Shown here: positions 31,797 through 39,927 of the stretch, piece after piece
How positions within the stretch are numbered: the first letter of the stretch is position 1
Layout of the letters: each line of letters starts with the position of its first letter
DNA from: Duncaniella muricolitica
Lineage (GTDB): Bacteria > Bacteroidota > Bacteroidia > Bacteroidales > Muribaculaceae
Direction: 5' to 3'
NCBI GenBank assembly: GCA_025808375.1
Contig: CP061009.1
Coordinates: 744,001-808,000 of the forward strand
Length of the DNA: 64,000 bases
The notes under the pieces: generated by a model
Told to the model about the DNA's origin: nothing
The model's input: only the letters and a program-made list of their open reading frames with translations
Databases searched by the model: none
Made by a program: the position numbers and the translations under genes

Positions 31797-33476
31797 TTAG
31801 GCTACATCCTCAGTTTGAGCCGGTGCAACATCAGTGGTCTCTTTCTTATCTTGCAGGGCCTTTTCCAGTTCAGCAATTCTCGCTTGATAGGAACGGCACT
31901 TTGCCTCATAGTCAGCCGTGAGTTGCTGATCTATCGTGGCCACGTCCTCTTTGTTGCTGTTCTGCAGTGTCAGGTCAAGCAGTGAGGCAAATGTTTCAGA
32001 GTAGCAAACGCTCTTATCGGAGAGCATGGTTCGCATAAACTCTCGTATGATAGCGTATTTGTGGCTTGATACCTTTGTCAGCATGGCAGACACATTGAGC
32101 GCAGTATCGGTATCAACTCCGAGAGTCTTGCGGAATTCCGGAGATAGACGACTCGCAAGCAGGGCGATAAAAACTCCTTCCTCGGTGTCATCGATCCGTC
32201 CTGAGCGTTCAGCATAAGGAGCAGTCTCCATGAATGCTCGCTGTCGATTGACACGCTCCACCATACGCTGTTCGTCGATGGCCCGGAGCTCCATTTTATA
32301 CTGAGAGAGTTGCTGATGTTGCTGTTCTATGTCAGTGTCAGCCTCGCCGTTATCGTCTGCTTGGAGATTGTAGAGGTACTTGACCTCGCCATTCAGTATG
32401 CCCTTGTAACTTATCTCGAATACTCTGATTACGAGTCCGGCCTCAATATTCTCATCAAAGACCGAGCGCACACGCTCGTAACTTTCGAGGCGTTTCTTGT
32501 ATCGTTCAGGGTCAGAGAAAGAGTCCTCTGAGGGAGCCACAGGCTCTACAAGGTACTCTCTGTTGCCGAGGGGTTGAGGGTATAGGAGCATGGCGTTTGC
32601 TGCAGCGACGATTTCTTTGTTTTCGTCGGGAGTCCCCACATAGATTGTCTGATAGCCGAGTTCCTTTGCTTGGCGTAGCACTGCCTCTTGGTTCTTGGCC
32701 CGGAACATGTCTACTTTCATGCAGCGAGGATTGTCTGTGTCCTTGAACCGAGTGGGGAACGACGCAGTGTTAAACTTGCACCCCTTACATGCTTTGCAGG
32801 TGGTATAGGTTTCATCTGCCAAGTCGAAACGGGCCGCAGACAACGCACCCATGACATTGACATCTATCCACTCTTTGAGTTGCTCCATCTTGAGTGTCTT
32901 GAAAGTCCATTGCTCGATATTGGCCGGCTGAAAACACTGCTCCCACAAAGTTGTCTGCTGTTCGTGGGTCAGCTTGGCGATTTCCTGAAGATGTATCAGG
33001 TTCAGAGTGCCGTCGCGGAGCAGTGCCACAAACTCCTTAGTTATGTTGTTCAACTGAATGCGGTTGACAACGAAACTGGTACTCTTGCCGAGGAGTTTTG
33101 CGATTTCTTTGACCGGCACCTCTCCCTTTGAGTAGAGATGCTTGAGAGCTGCAGCCTCCTCAAGAGGGTCAATATTGGTTCTCTGCAGGTTCTCGATGGC
33201 CATTACAACAAATGCCTGCTTGTCGTCGAGGTCCTTGATAACCGCCTCGATTGTCTCGCGTCCGAGGTAGATATGTGCGCGGTAGCGGCACTCGCCACAT
33301 ACGATTTCATATTTCTCGCCATTCTCTCCTTTCTTCTTGCGGAGAGTGATTGCTTGAATGAGACCGTTCTGGTCGATGCTTTGGGCGAGTTCTTTGATTG
33401 CCTCCTCATCGAATGTCTTACGAGGATTGAGGGGACTGGGTGCTATCTCTGATAGTTTGATATTCTTAACTTGCAT
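31797..33476 (-). CDS. parB: ParB-like partition/nuclease-domain protein
   Basis: 559 residues. The N-terminal ParB domain (LSEIAPSPLNPRKTFDEEAI, residues 7-26; GECRYRAH near 63) is the CTP-binding and DNA-binding module; a helix-turn-helix follows (VKEIAKLLGKSTSFVVNRIQL, about 118-138). About residues 225-265 hold a Cys cluster (CKACKGCKF and a distal C) that could bind zinc or an iron-sulphur cluster, not found in chromosomal ParB. The C-terminus is a coiled coil plus an acidic tail. No ParA is in the phage part, so it may be a regulator or a partition protein for an extrachromosomal prophage. Confidence 0.88.
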   Translation of the reverse strand: MQVKNIKLSEIAPSPLNPRKTFDEEAIKELAQSIDQNGLIQAITLRKKKGENGEKYEIVCGECRYRAHIYLGRETIEAVIKDLDDKQAFVVMAIENLQRTNIDPLEEAAALKHLYSKGEVPVKEIAKLLGKSTSFVVNRIQLNNITKEFVALLRDGTLNLIHLQEIAKLTHEQQTTLWEQCFQPANIEQWTFKTLKMEQLKEWIDVNVMGALSAARFDLADETYTTCKACKGCKFNTASFPTRFKDTDNPRCMKVDMFRAKNQEAVLRQAKELGYQTIYVGTPDENKEIVAAANAMLLYPQPLGNREYLVEPVAPSEDSFSDPERYKKRLESYERVRSVFDENIEAGLVIRVFEISYKGILNGEVKYLYNLQADDNGEADTDIEQQHQQLSQYKMELRAIDEQRMVERVNRQRAFMETAPYAERSGRIDDTEEGVFIALLASRLSPEFRKTLGVDTDTALNVSAMLTKVSSHKYAIIREFMRTMLSDKSVCYSETFASLLDLTLQNSNKEDVATIDQQLTADYEAKCRSYQARIAELEKALQDKKETTDVAPAQTEDVA

Positions 33477-33500
33477 TTCTTCTTGATTTTGATGTTTGAC

Positions 33501-34127
33501 TTAGAGCCAGTCCATAGTGTCTGGTTTCTTCTCTTTGGGTTTAGCGCTCTCGATAGCGTATGTGTTGATGAGGTTCTCGTAGGAGATTGTTACCGAGCAG
33601 TCCTCGCTTGGTCGTTCTTCGTCCACTGAGTCCTCAGCATACTGGCAGGGCATGAGGAGCGCTCTGAATGAGTTGCTAACGGCCACTATGGGGCGAGACT
33701 TGTCTGCGTTCAGGTAGAGCGTCATTTCTCGTGTCTCGTGAGTCAGTACGAATAACGAGAGGAGTTTTTGCAGATAGGCGATGTTGAGGCAAGTGCTACG
33801 CAGCACTACTTTGTCCTCGATGTGGTGGTCTGATTGTTTTCCCCACCACGCGCAGGCCCTCTGCAACTGACCGAAATCAAGAGTCAGAGGATTGGTCAAC
33901 TTTTTCGGTATGACTTTATCAACAGGGGGATATTGGCCTTTTATCTCCTCTCCTTTGATGCTGAGAGTTTTCCCAGCGTGTTTCTCACTGCCCTCATTGT
34001 AGATAACGAGGAGATGCGTGTCAGTGGCATAGCACCGCTGTTCCTCGAAGTGGACTCCATTCAGTATGGGGTTCACATTGTCTTTCGAGGCCACTCCGTA
34101 GAGTGCTTTGATGATTTGTTTATCCAT
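33501..34127 (-). CDS. DNA sliding-clamp-like protein
   Basis: 208 residues. The ILNGVHFEEQRCYATDTHLLV segment is the N-terminal beta-clamp pattern (ATDTHxL), and VAVSNSFRALLMPCQYA resembles the later clamp strand. At 208 residues it is much shorter than the 370-residue DnaN, so it has about two clamp domains. It could replace or modify the host clamp in phage replication. Ends TMDWL. Just upstream of parB. Confidence 0.75.
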   Translation of the reverse strand: MDKQIIKALYGVASKDNVNPILNGVHFEEQRCYATDTHLLVIYNEGSEKHAGKTLSIKGEEIKGQYPPVDKVIPKKLTNPLTLDFGQLQRACAWWGKQSDHHIEDKVVLRSTCLNIAYLQKLLSLFVLTHETREMTLYLNADKSRPIVAVSNSFRALLMPCQYAEDSVDEERPSEDCSVTISYENLINTYAIESAKPKEKKPDTMDWL

Positions 34128-34146
34128 CTATGTTTCGTTTGGGGTT

Positions 34147-34160
34147 ACTTATTTGCTTAA
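34147..34160 (-). promoter_or_regulatory. conserved pre-gene motif (one change)
   Basis: TTAAGCAAATAAGT; it overlaps the stop codon of the gene at 34157 and precedes the clamp-like gene by 19 bp. Confidence 0.5.
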
Positions 34161-34627
34161 TAACTTGGGTCGATGTAATGTCTCTGATAGTGGAGCATGA
34201 GCTTTACGCCATCTTTGGATTTTTGGCCCTCCATTACCCACAAGCCGTTTCTACGCTTTGTGAACACGTCAACTCCCATGTGAGTGTCGATCTTAGGCAA
34301 GACTTTGTAGTTACCGGCGTAATAGTCGAGACATTCGACCTCATTGTGCATAACTTCAATCTTAGAGGGAGAGACTATGCGAGTTACTGTGGCCGCACGT
34401 TTATCGCTCCAGTAGATGATTGTGCAGGGGAGTCCGACTTCCGGCACTATATCGTGAACTGCTTTCAGCCATCTGGCATCATGCTCGTCTTTCCATTGCC
34501 GTTGGAGTTCATATCGAGCGTTCTTCTGTTCTTCAGTAAACGTGCGCCATTCCTCACGAGTAAACTCGTACGGGTTCTTCTCAGCCTCAATAGCGGCCAG
34601 CGCATCAAAACTTTCTTTGGTGGTCAT
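34157..34627 (-). CDS. phage protein of unknown function
   Basis: 156 residues, begins MTTKESFDALAAIEAEKNPY. The N-terminal 60 residues are a charged helix (WRTFTEEQKNARYELQRQW); the C-terminal part is strand-rich (GLPCTIIYWSDKRAATVTRIV), perhaps a small barrel. Soluble; not recognised. Second gene of the operon driven from 34877-34910. Confidence 0.7.
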   Translation of the reverse strand: MTTKESFDALAAIEAEKNPYEFTREEWRTFTEEQKNARYELQRQWKDEHDARWLKAVHDIVPEVGLPCTIIYWSDKRAATVTRIVSPSKIEVMHNEVECLDYYAGNYKVLPKIDTHMGVDVFTKRRNGLWVMEGQKSKDGVKLMLHYQRHYIDPSY

Positions 34628-34636
34628 ATCTCAAAG

Positions 34637-34807
34637 TTATGCGAGTTCAACACTTTTAAGAGACATCGAGCCATAGATACAGGCATCGGCTATAGCCTTT
34701 GCTTTCTTGGTAGCAGAGGCCAACGTGCGGGCCTCGATAGTCTGAGTCCTGAGGGAGTTGCCCAACTGAGGATTGTAGCGGTTGAATGTTGCGATGTACT
34801 TTTTCAT
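34637..34807 (-). CDS. 56-residue phage protein
   Basis: ATG 34807 (MKKYIATFNRYNPQLGNSL) to TAA 34637. It is a short beta hairpin plus a basic helix (ARTLASATKKAKAIADAC). Preceded by a leader related to the AAACGAAAC type and by promoter 34877-34910; first gene of the early operon. Function unknown. Confidence 0.65.
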   Translation of the reverse strand: MKKYIATFNRYNPQLGNSLRTQTIEARTLASATKKAKAIADACIYGSMSLKSVELA

Positions 34808-34876
34808 CTTGTATCGTTATTTTTTTGGGATTGCTTATTCGTTAATCCTTAGGGGTTTAAGTGTTATTTTTATATA

Positions 34877-34910
34877 TGCAAATCTACACATAAATTATCA
34901 TATAGGCAAG
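34877..34910 (-). promoter_or_regulatory. Bacteroides-type phage promoter, first of the early operon
   Basis: Minus strand: CTTG, spacer with ATATGATAATTTATG, -7 box TAGATTTGCA. It is the last recognised phage element before the ICE junction. A further ATATGATAATTTCG core at about 35012-35025 lacks a good -7 box. Confidence 0.68.
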
Positions 34911-35071
34911 TTTTTGAATGGTTAAATTGCCTTATACTCAATGATTTAACTTTCGCCCACATACACATTTACTCACTCAAATCTTGTGCCTTATCAGGTC
35001 ATTCTTATCCGAAATTATCATATCTGCAAATTTATCTATGGTTAATATATTCCATATAAGGCTTTTTTAGT

Positions 35072-35081
35072 ATCTTTGCAC
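35072..35081 (+). other. CTnDOT-type attachment core, ICE end
   Basis: GTATCTTTGC fits the GTANNTTTGC core at which CTnDOT-family ICEs recombine. It falls between the last phage promoter-like element and the first ICE features, so it is the likely boundary. It also reads as a plus-strand TAnnTTTGCA-like -7 box. Confidence 0.55.
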
Positions 35082-35084
35082 CGA

Positions 35085-35437
35085 GAAGTTACGAAAAGAG
35101 TGTAATTTATTGGAAATGAGCGTAGGTTAATTGCTCTTGATAGTAATAGGTTACGATTTAGTTAGTTATCTACTGCATTATCCTTCTGCGCGTTGCGTAA
35201 CCTTCAAAGAACTCTTCGTATGCAAAAGTAGCTATTTAATTCGAGATTTTGATATAAACTCCCGTTTTTTATCCCCTCATTCATAAGAATTTTCCGTAAA
35301 AGCGGTATTGTCCGTCGGCACACCATTGCCCAAAACGAGTTTGGAACAAACGTGTGCCGACTACCGCATAGCTGGAGAAAAGGGCATTGCCTCACGCCTA
35401 AACGATGTTTAGACAGATGAAGCAATGCCCCTTTCTT
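35085..35437 (+). ncRNA. possible structured RNA at the ICE end
   Basis: No credible gene. A plus-strand -7 box (35072-35081) is followed by two strong hairpins: 35302-35367 (GCGGTA and GTCGGCACAC pair with GTGTGCCGAC and TACCGC) and 35379-35437. A transcript of about 350 nt ending at the second would be non-coding. CTnDOT-family elements are known to encode a transfer-repressing small RNA; identity is not shown here. Confidence 0.4.
35379..35437 (+). terminator. hairpin terminator at the ICE end
   Basis: AAAGGGCATTGC pairs with GCAATGCCCCTTT (one bulged base), inner CTAAAC/GTTTAG hairpin, followed by TTCTTTT. Confidence 0.65.
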
Positions 35438-36094
35438 TTGCGCCTATGCCAAGAGGTGCTTTTACGGGTTTTCAAATGATTTTTCTTTTTTCGCTGTCTC
35501 TTTTGCCGGAAGCGGAAAGTGAATGCAGAGTGTGTCAGCCTGCCCCATGAATGAAACAGGCGCCCACACACAGCCGGACAAACCGGGAAGAATGATTGTT
35601 GCCACCCGGCTGAACAAGTTCCGTCGGATCGGAAACAATCATACTTCCTTTGTTGTGGTTTGCCCTTTTCACGCTTCCGGTGATGTCTTTTTCCTTTTGG
35701 TGATTCTTTTTTTTACGGATTTTCCCCTGAAGTTTTTTTCTACACAATCTGCCTCTGTTTTCGTTTACCTCCATTTTGCGCCTTTCAGTAAGCCGCATCA
35801 GTCAGTCATTTTCGTTCTGGGCGCAAAGGTAATTCCGGGATTGGACGGGAAAGCAAGGTCAAGCCTCCTGTTTTCGGTAAAAATCTCCAGCCCTGCGGGT
35901 AGTATTTTGACCGAAAAACCTTGCATTCCCTAATCCCTACCTTTTCAAGCACCCGAAACGAAAACGACCGATGCGACAGAAAGACGCATAAAAAAAATGT
36001 CGGATAAACGAGAGGCAGATAAGATAGTTTGAAACTCAACTCCCTCAGCTCTTGAATCCGCATTAAAAACAAAAAAATCAAAAACAGCGAAGAT
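35438..36094. other. gene-free ICE interval
   Basis: About 650 bp. Open frames on both strands here have unlikely composition and no homologue pattern. An imperfect inverted repeat (GGGATT...GGGAA...GCAAGG at about 35837-35860 against 35920-35940) lies upstream of the first ICE gene. Nothing else is supported. Confidence 0.45.
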
Positions 36095-36310
36095 ATGACG
36101 GCAACGGCAAATTTCAGACAAATGGCGCAACACATCGGGTTGGCGATATGCGGCTTGATGATGCGCACCGCCTTCGGGGTGTTCGGCATCCTTTGGGGCA
36201 TCATCAGAGAGATTGTAAACGGAGTGTTCCGAGTGGCGATAGGTGTAATCGTGGCTATCCTTTCCACCATTGCCTTCTTTGGCTTCATCCTTTGGTTATT
36301 CACCCTTTAA
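36095..36310 (+). CDS. small ICE membrane protein
   Basis: 71 residues, begins MTATANFRQMAQHIGLAICGL. Two hydrophobic helices (about 14-35 and 44-70). First of a plus-strand run of eight genes at the ICE end. Function unknown; perhaps linked to the conjugation membrane machinery. Confidence 0.7.
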   Translation: MTATANFRQMAQHIGLAICGLMMRTAFGVFGILWGIIREIVNGVFRVAIGVIVAILSTIAFFGFILWLFTL

Positions 36311-36321
36311 CCCTTACCGAC

Positions 36322-36543
36322 ATGGCAAAAAGAAACAGCAAGACGGCAGCGCAGCAGTGCAGATATTACGAGGTGGACAACATCTTCGTGTATATGGTGG
36401 AAACGTACATCAACGGCAATTTTGAAACTTTCCGAAGATTGTACCACGAACTGAACAAGGACGCACGGAGGGATTTCATGGACTTCCTTCTCAGCGAGGT
36501 AGAGCCGACCTATTGGAGAGAGATACTGAAACAGATAATCTAA
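36322..36543 (+). CDS. small ICE protein of unknown function
   Basis: 73 residues from ATG 36322 (MAKRNSKTAAQQCRYYEVD). Helical, with NIFVYMVETYINGNFETFRRLYHEL; similar short proteins are regularly found at this place in CTnDOT-family ICEs. 11 bp after the membrane-protein gene. Confidence 0.75.
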   Translation: MAKRNSKTAAQQCRYYEVDNIFVYMVETYINGNFETFRRLYHELNKDARRDFMDFLLSEVEPTYWREILKQII

Positions 36544-36556
36544 AAATGACAGCGAT

Positions 36557-36973
36557 ATGAAAGGAACAGACCATTTCAAGAGAACGATATATATGTACTT
36601 GGAACAGCGTGCGGAGGAAGATGCGCTATTTGCAAAGAAGTACCGCAACCCTGCCAAGAACATGGACGAGTGCGTGACCCACATTCTGAACTATGTGCAG
36701 AAAAGCGGTTGCAACGGTTTCACGGACGGAGAGATATTCGGGCAAGCCATCCACTACTATGAGGAAAACGAGATAGAGGTGGGCAAACCGATGGACTGCC
36801 AAGTGGTTGTGAACCACGTTGTGAAACTCACGGCAGAGGAAAAGGCGGAGGCACGTCAGAACGCTGTCCGCAAATACCAAGAGGAGGAACTCCGCAAGTT
36901 GCAGAACCGCCACAGACCGTCAGCGAGAAAAGAAAACCAACCCCAACCCTCATTATTTGATTTAGGCTTATGA
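36557..36973 (+). CDS. PcfK-like protein
   Basis: 138 residues, begins MKGTDHFKRTIYMYLEQRAEE. The helical N-terminal region, KNMDECVTHILNYVQKSGC and a Lys/Arg-rich C-terminus (RQNAVRKYQEEELRKLQNR) match the PcfK family, which accompanies PcfJ on conjugative elements. The C-terminal QPSLFDLGL could be a sliding-clamp-binding peptide (QxxLF). ATGA overlap with the next gene. Its exact role is unknown. Confidence 0.8.
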   Translation: MKGTDHFKRTIYMYLEQRAEEDALFAKKYRNPAKNMDECVTHILNYVQKSGCNGFTDGEIFGQAIHYYEENEIEVGKPMDCQVVVNHVVKLTAEEKAEARQNAVRKYQEEELRKLQNRHRPSARKENQPQPSLFDLGL

Positions 36974-38301
36974 AACCGAAGACCAAGATACAGAAAGAGG
37001 TGGCAAGACTTTCCGCCAACCTTCGCCCCATATCAGCGACACAAATAGATTGGGCATACCGCCACTGCGTTGAGCATATCGGCTACCGCACCAAGAAAGG
37101 GAACATCACCTGTTCCGACTGCGGTCACGAGTGGCACAGCGACAGCGGACTATGCGACACCCTTGAAGGCTGCACCTGCCCCAAATGCCATGCCGAACTC
37201 AAAGTGCAGGACACACGCAGACGCATCTACAAGGAAACGCAGAATTTCAGCGTGATAACCACCTGCAAAGGGTATCAGGTAATCCGCGTGGCGCAGGTCA
37301 GATGCGAGAGCAGGAAAGGCGAACCGATGCGTTTCTACTGCCACGAGGTCGTGCAGCGTTGGATTTCACCCGACGGCAAGGTTACGGACATGGCGTTGCT
37401 CCGTGGCTTCCTTTTCTGCTATTGCGATGTGTGGGCATTAGGCAGCGATATGGAGGTAAGACCGCACAACAGCCTATACGATGATGTGGTGGCAAGAAGC
37501 TGTGCATATCCAAAGATGAGGATATTGCCCCAACTCAGACGTAACGGCTTCAAGGGCGATTTCCACGGCATCTCCCCCGTGCGTCTTTTCAAAGCCTTGC
37601 TTTCAGACCCAAGAATTGAAACCCTTATGAAAGGCGGTGAGATTGAGGTCATGAAACACTTTCTTTTCAATACCCGTACTGCCGATGAATGTTGGGCATC
37701 ATATCTGATTGCCAAGCGTCACAAGTATCAGATAGACAACCTCTCAATGTGGTGCGACTATCTGCGTATGCTCAAAAAACTCGGTCAAGACCTCCGTAAC
37801 CCGAAGAACATCTGTCCCGAAGATTTCATGGCGGCACACGACAACGCAACCCGAAAAATTGAAGCCATACACGAGAAGGAAAGAGCCGCAGAGCAACGCC
37901 GTTGGGAGATTGAAAGGCGTGAGCGTGAGCAACAGCGACAACTCCAACGAAAGAAAGATGCGGAGGATTTCATCGCCAACAAATCCAAATTCTTCGGCTT
38001 GGTAATCACGGACGAGGAAATAATCGTCAAGGTGCTTGAAAGCATAGACGAGTATTACAACGAGGGCAAGACGCAGGGCATCTGCGTGTTTGGCAGTGGA
38101 TACTACAAGAAAGCCGACACCCTCATACTATCGGCAAGGATTGGCGATGAGATTATTGAAACCGTAGAGGTGGACTTGCGAACCCTCGAAGTGGTGCAGT
38201 GCCACGGCAAGCACAACCAGGACACCGAATATCACGAGCGCATCATAGACCTTGTGAACAAGAACGCCAACCTTATCCGTGAGCGGATGAAAGCGGCATA
38301 G
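36970..38301 (+). CDS. PcfJ-like protein
   Basis: 443 residues. Residues about 35-70 hold a zinc-ribbon: CSDCGHEWHSDSG...CTCPKCHAEL (four Cys). The central part (YDDVVARSCAYPKMRILPQLRRNG...LFKALLSDPRIETLMKGG) and the long charged coiled region (EKERAAEQRRWEIERRERE) match the PcfJ family of conjugative elements. The C-terminal domain is alpha/beta. Its role is unknown beyond association with conjugation; the ribbon suggests nucleic-acid binding. Overlaps pcfK by 4 bp. Confidence 0.85.
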   Translation: MKPKTKIQKEVARLSANLRPISATQIDWAYRHCVEHIGYRTKKGNITCSDCGHEWHSDSGLCDTLEGCTCPKCHAELKVQDTRRRIYKETQNFSVITTCKGYQVIRVAQVRCESRKGEPMRFYCHEVVQRWISPDGKVTDMALLRGFLFCYCDVWALGSDMEVRPHNSLYDDVVARSCAYPKMRILPQLRRNGFKGDFHGISPVRLFKALLSDPRIETLMKGGEIEVMKHFLFNTRTADECWASYLIAKRHKYQIDNLSMWCDYLRMLKKLGQDLRNPKNICPEDFMAAHDNATRKIEAIHEKERAAEQRRWEIERREREQQRQLQRKKDAEDFIANKSKFFGLVITDEEIIVKVLESIDEYYNEGKTQGICVFGSGYYKKADTLILSARIGDEIIETVEVDLRTLEVVQCHGKHNQDTEYHERIIDLVNKNANLIRERMKAA

Positions 38302-38325
38302 CATAACCCCTAAAACAACATTGAT

Positions 38326-38583
38326 ATGGAAGTAAGAATTGAAAGTATGATTTGTGTGTGGGATGATGCAATCCCCACGATGTTCCTTGAATTTGTGAAC
38401 CTCCTCACTCTCACAACGAGTGAGGGGGAATTGAGAAAGAGCGTAAAGGAGTTTGCCGAGAAGCACGAACTTGACAAGTTTTTCCTTTACGGCTTCGGCT
38501 CACACCATTTCTACCTGCACCAACGCTACACAAGCAACCCCGAAATGGTGATGAAGAACAGAGTTCTGTCAGTACATTTTTAA
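38326..38583 (+). CDS. small ICE protein of unknown function
   Basis: 85 residues, begins MEVRIESMICVWDDAIPTMFL. Alpha/beta, no motif recognised, with a helical LRKSVKEFAEKHELDKFFLYG. Follows the PcfJ-like gene by 24 bp on the same strand. Confidence 0.7.
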   Translation: MEVRIESMICVWDDAIPTMFLEFVNLLTLTTSEGELRKSVKEFAEKHELDKFFLYGFGSHHFYLHQRYTSNPEMVMKNRVLSVHF

Positions 38584-38602
38584 CCATCTAAAAAGCAACA
38601 TT

Positions 38603-38836
38603 ATGACAACACGAATGACCATCAACGGAGTAAGCACCTGCGCGGAAGCAGGTACGGAGAAATACGAGCGTTTCCAATCGGGTATCGGAAGACGCAGGCG
38701 GACACTTGTGCAGTACGACTACCGCCACCCCATAGACAGAGAATTGTTCTCTTGTGTCAAACCCACGTTGGACGAGTGCCGAGCCGCACGGGACAAGTGG
38801 CTGAACGCAAAGAAGGGAAAGGAGGACAGACTATGA
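38603..38836 (+). CDS. small ICE protein, DUF3873-like
   Basis: 77 residues: MTTRMTINGVSTCAEAGTEKYERF, then a YRHPIDRELFSCVKPTLDECRAARDKW segment. This pattern is a small family of Bacteroides conjugative elements with no known function. Overlaps the next ATG as ATGA (38833). Confidence 0.78.
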   Translation: MTTRMTINGVSTCAEAGTEKYERFQSGIGRRRRTLVQYDYRHPIDRELFSCVKPTLDECRAARDKWLNAKKGKEDRL

Positions 38837-39078
38837 ACACGACCTATCAAACGCTGATAGTCAAGTTCAGCGAACCTATCACGGCATTGGACGGTATCTT
38901 TGACGATACCGGAGCGTGGGGAACGGACACCCTCAAGGGGTGGATAGATGATTACGAAAGCACACGTTTCACCGCCACCGACAGCCATACGGCAGTCATC
39001 ACGAGCGAGTACAATATGGAATGTGTGAAAGAGTGGCTACAACGGCAGACCCCCATTTCCGAAATGCGAGAATTTTGA
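38833..39078 (+). CDS. small ICE protein of unknown function
   Basis: 81 residues from ATG 38833 (MNTTYQTLIVKFSEPITALDG). Acidic alpha/beta protein; the ATGA overlap with the gene before decides the start over an upstream ATG at 38752. Not recognised. Confidence 0.7.
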   Translation: MNTTYQTLIVKFSEPITALDGIFDDTGAWGTDTLKGWIDDYESTRFTATDSHTAVITSEYNMECVKEWLQRQTPISEMREF

Positions 39079-39131
39079 ACGGGATGGCGGTGTCCGCACC
39101 GCCAATACTTAAAACCCTAAAAACAAAAGAT

Positions 39132-39440
39132 ATGATAGCCAAGACGATATTACAGCAGATAGGCGGAAAACGCTTCACCGCCATGACAGGTAGCCGTGAT
39201 TTCATAGATATGGGCAACGGCTTACGGATGAGCCTTGCAAGGAACAAAACAAGTGCCAACCGCCTTGACATCATCTATGACGAAGGGGCAGACCTCTACA
39301 ATATGCGCTTCTACCGCAGGACGTTCAGCAAAAAGACCTTTGAGTGCAAGACAAAGGACATTGCCGTACACGAGGGTATCTATTTTGATATGCTGGAGGA
39401 AATGTTCACGATGGTGACGGGACTTTACACACGCTTTTGA
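39132..39440 (+). CDS. small ICE protein of unknown function
   Basis: 102 residues from ATG 39132 (MIAKTILQQIGGKRFTAMTGS). A compact alpha/beta protein (FIDMGNGLRMSLARNKTSANRLDIIYD). Similar short proteins often stand near antirestriction genes on Bacteroides elements. Last gene of the plus-strand run, ending about 430 bp before the terminator. Confidence 0.75.
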   Translation: MIAKTILQQIGGKRFTAMTGSRDFIDMGNGLRMSLARNKTSANRLDIIYDEGADLYNMRFYRRTFSKKTFECKTKDIAVHEGIYFDMLEEMFTMVTGLYTRF

Positions 39441-39871
39441 GTGGCGGGGCGGCGAGAGCCGCCCTACTTTCTTTCAGTGAGCATGATGGCGGACAAAGAA
39501 AGTAGCAAAGAAACCTTTGTCCAATCTGCGATAACTAAAAAATCCGCAAGTAAAACTTGCGGAGGCTATATATTGGGTCGTTATTTTTTGGTGGAGGGGA
39601 ATGATAATCTCGAACCGTTGAACTACACATTTCTGCTTCGTCTCCATTTCCCCCAACGATTTGATACGTTCAATCATTTTTGTTGTTCCTTTCTGAATTT
39701 TCCTAAATACTTTCTTCATAATTTCGCTATACTTTTTATGGTTAATAACTATGTTTTGTATTGCTCTCACAACACTTACAACTTGAAGTGTTATTTGGAA
39801 ACCGATAGGCAAAAATGGCTCAACGATGTCAATTAACGAGAAAATCCTACGATAATCTATCAAGTGATAGA
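39441..39871. other. gene-free interval between converging operons
   Basis: About 430 bp with no supported gene. Contains a GGCGGCGAGAGCCGCC hairpin just after the last plus-strand gene (about 39443-39460) and TCCGCAAGT...ACTTGCGGA at 39542-39565, both terminator-like. Confidence 0.45.
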
Positions 39872-39910
39872 GCAAAAGACGTGCCAAGTTAAATATGGCA
39901 CGTCTTTTGC
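39872..39910. terminator. bidirectional terminator between converging operons
   Basis: GCAAAAGACGTGCCA pairs perfectly over 15 bp with TGGCACGTCTTTTGC, loop of 9, with T-rich ends on both strands. It separates the plus-strand run from the tra operon end. Confidence 0.8.
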
Positions 39911-39927
39911 CAGTTTTGTCAGTCCTT

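Noticed and set aside
35523..35933. 136-codon plus-strand frame in the ICE end
   Set aside because: Frame lacks a ribosome-binding leader and shows no protein-like pattern; opposing frames are equally open. Treated as non-coding.
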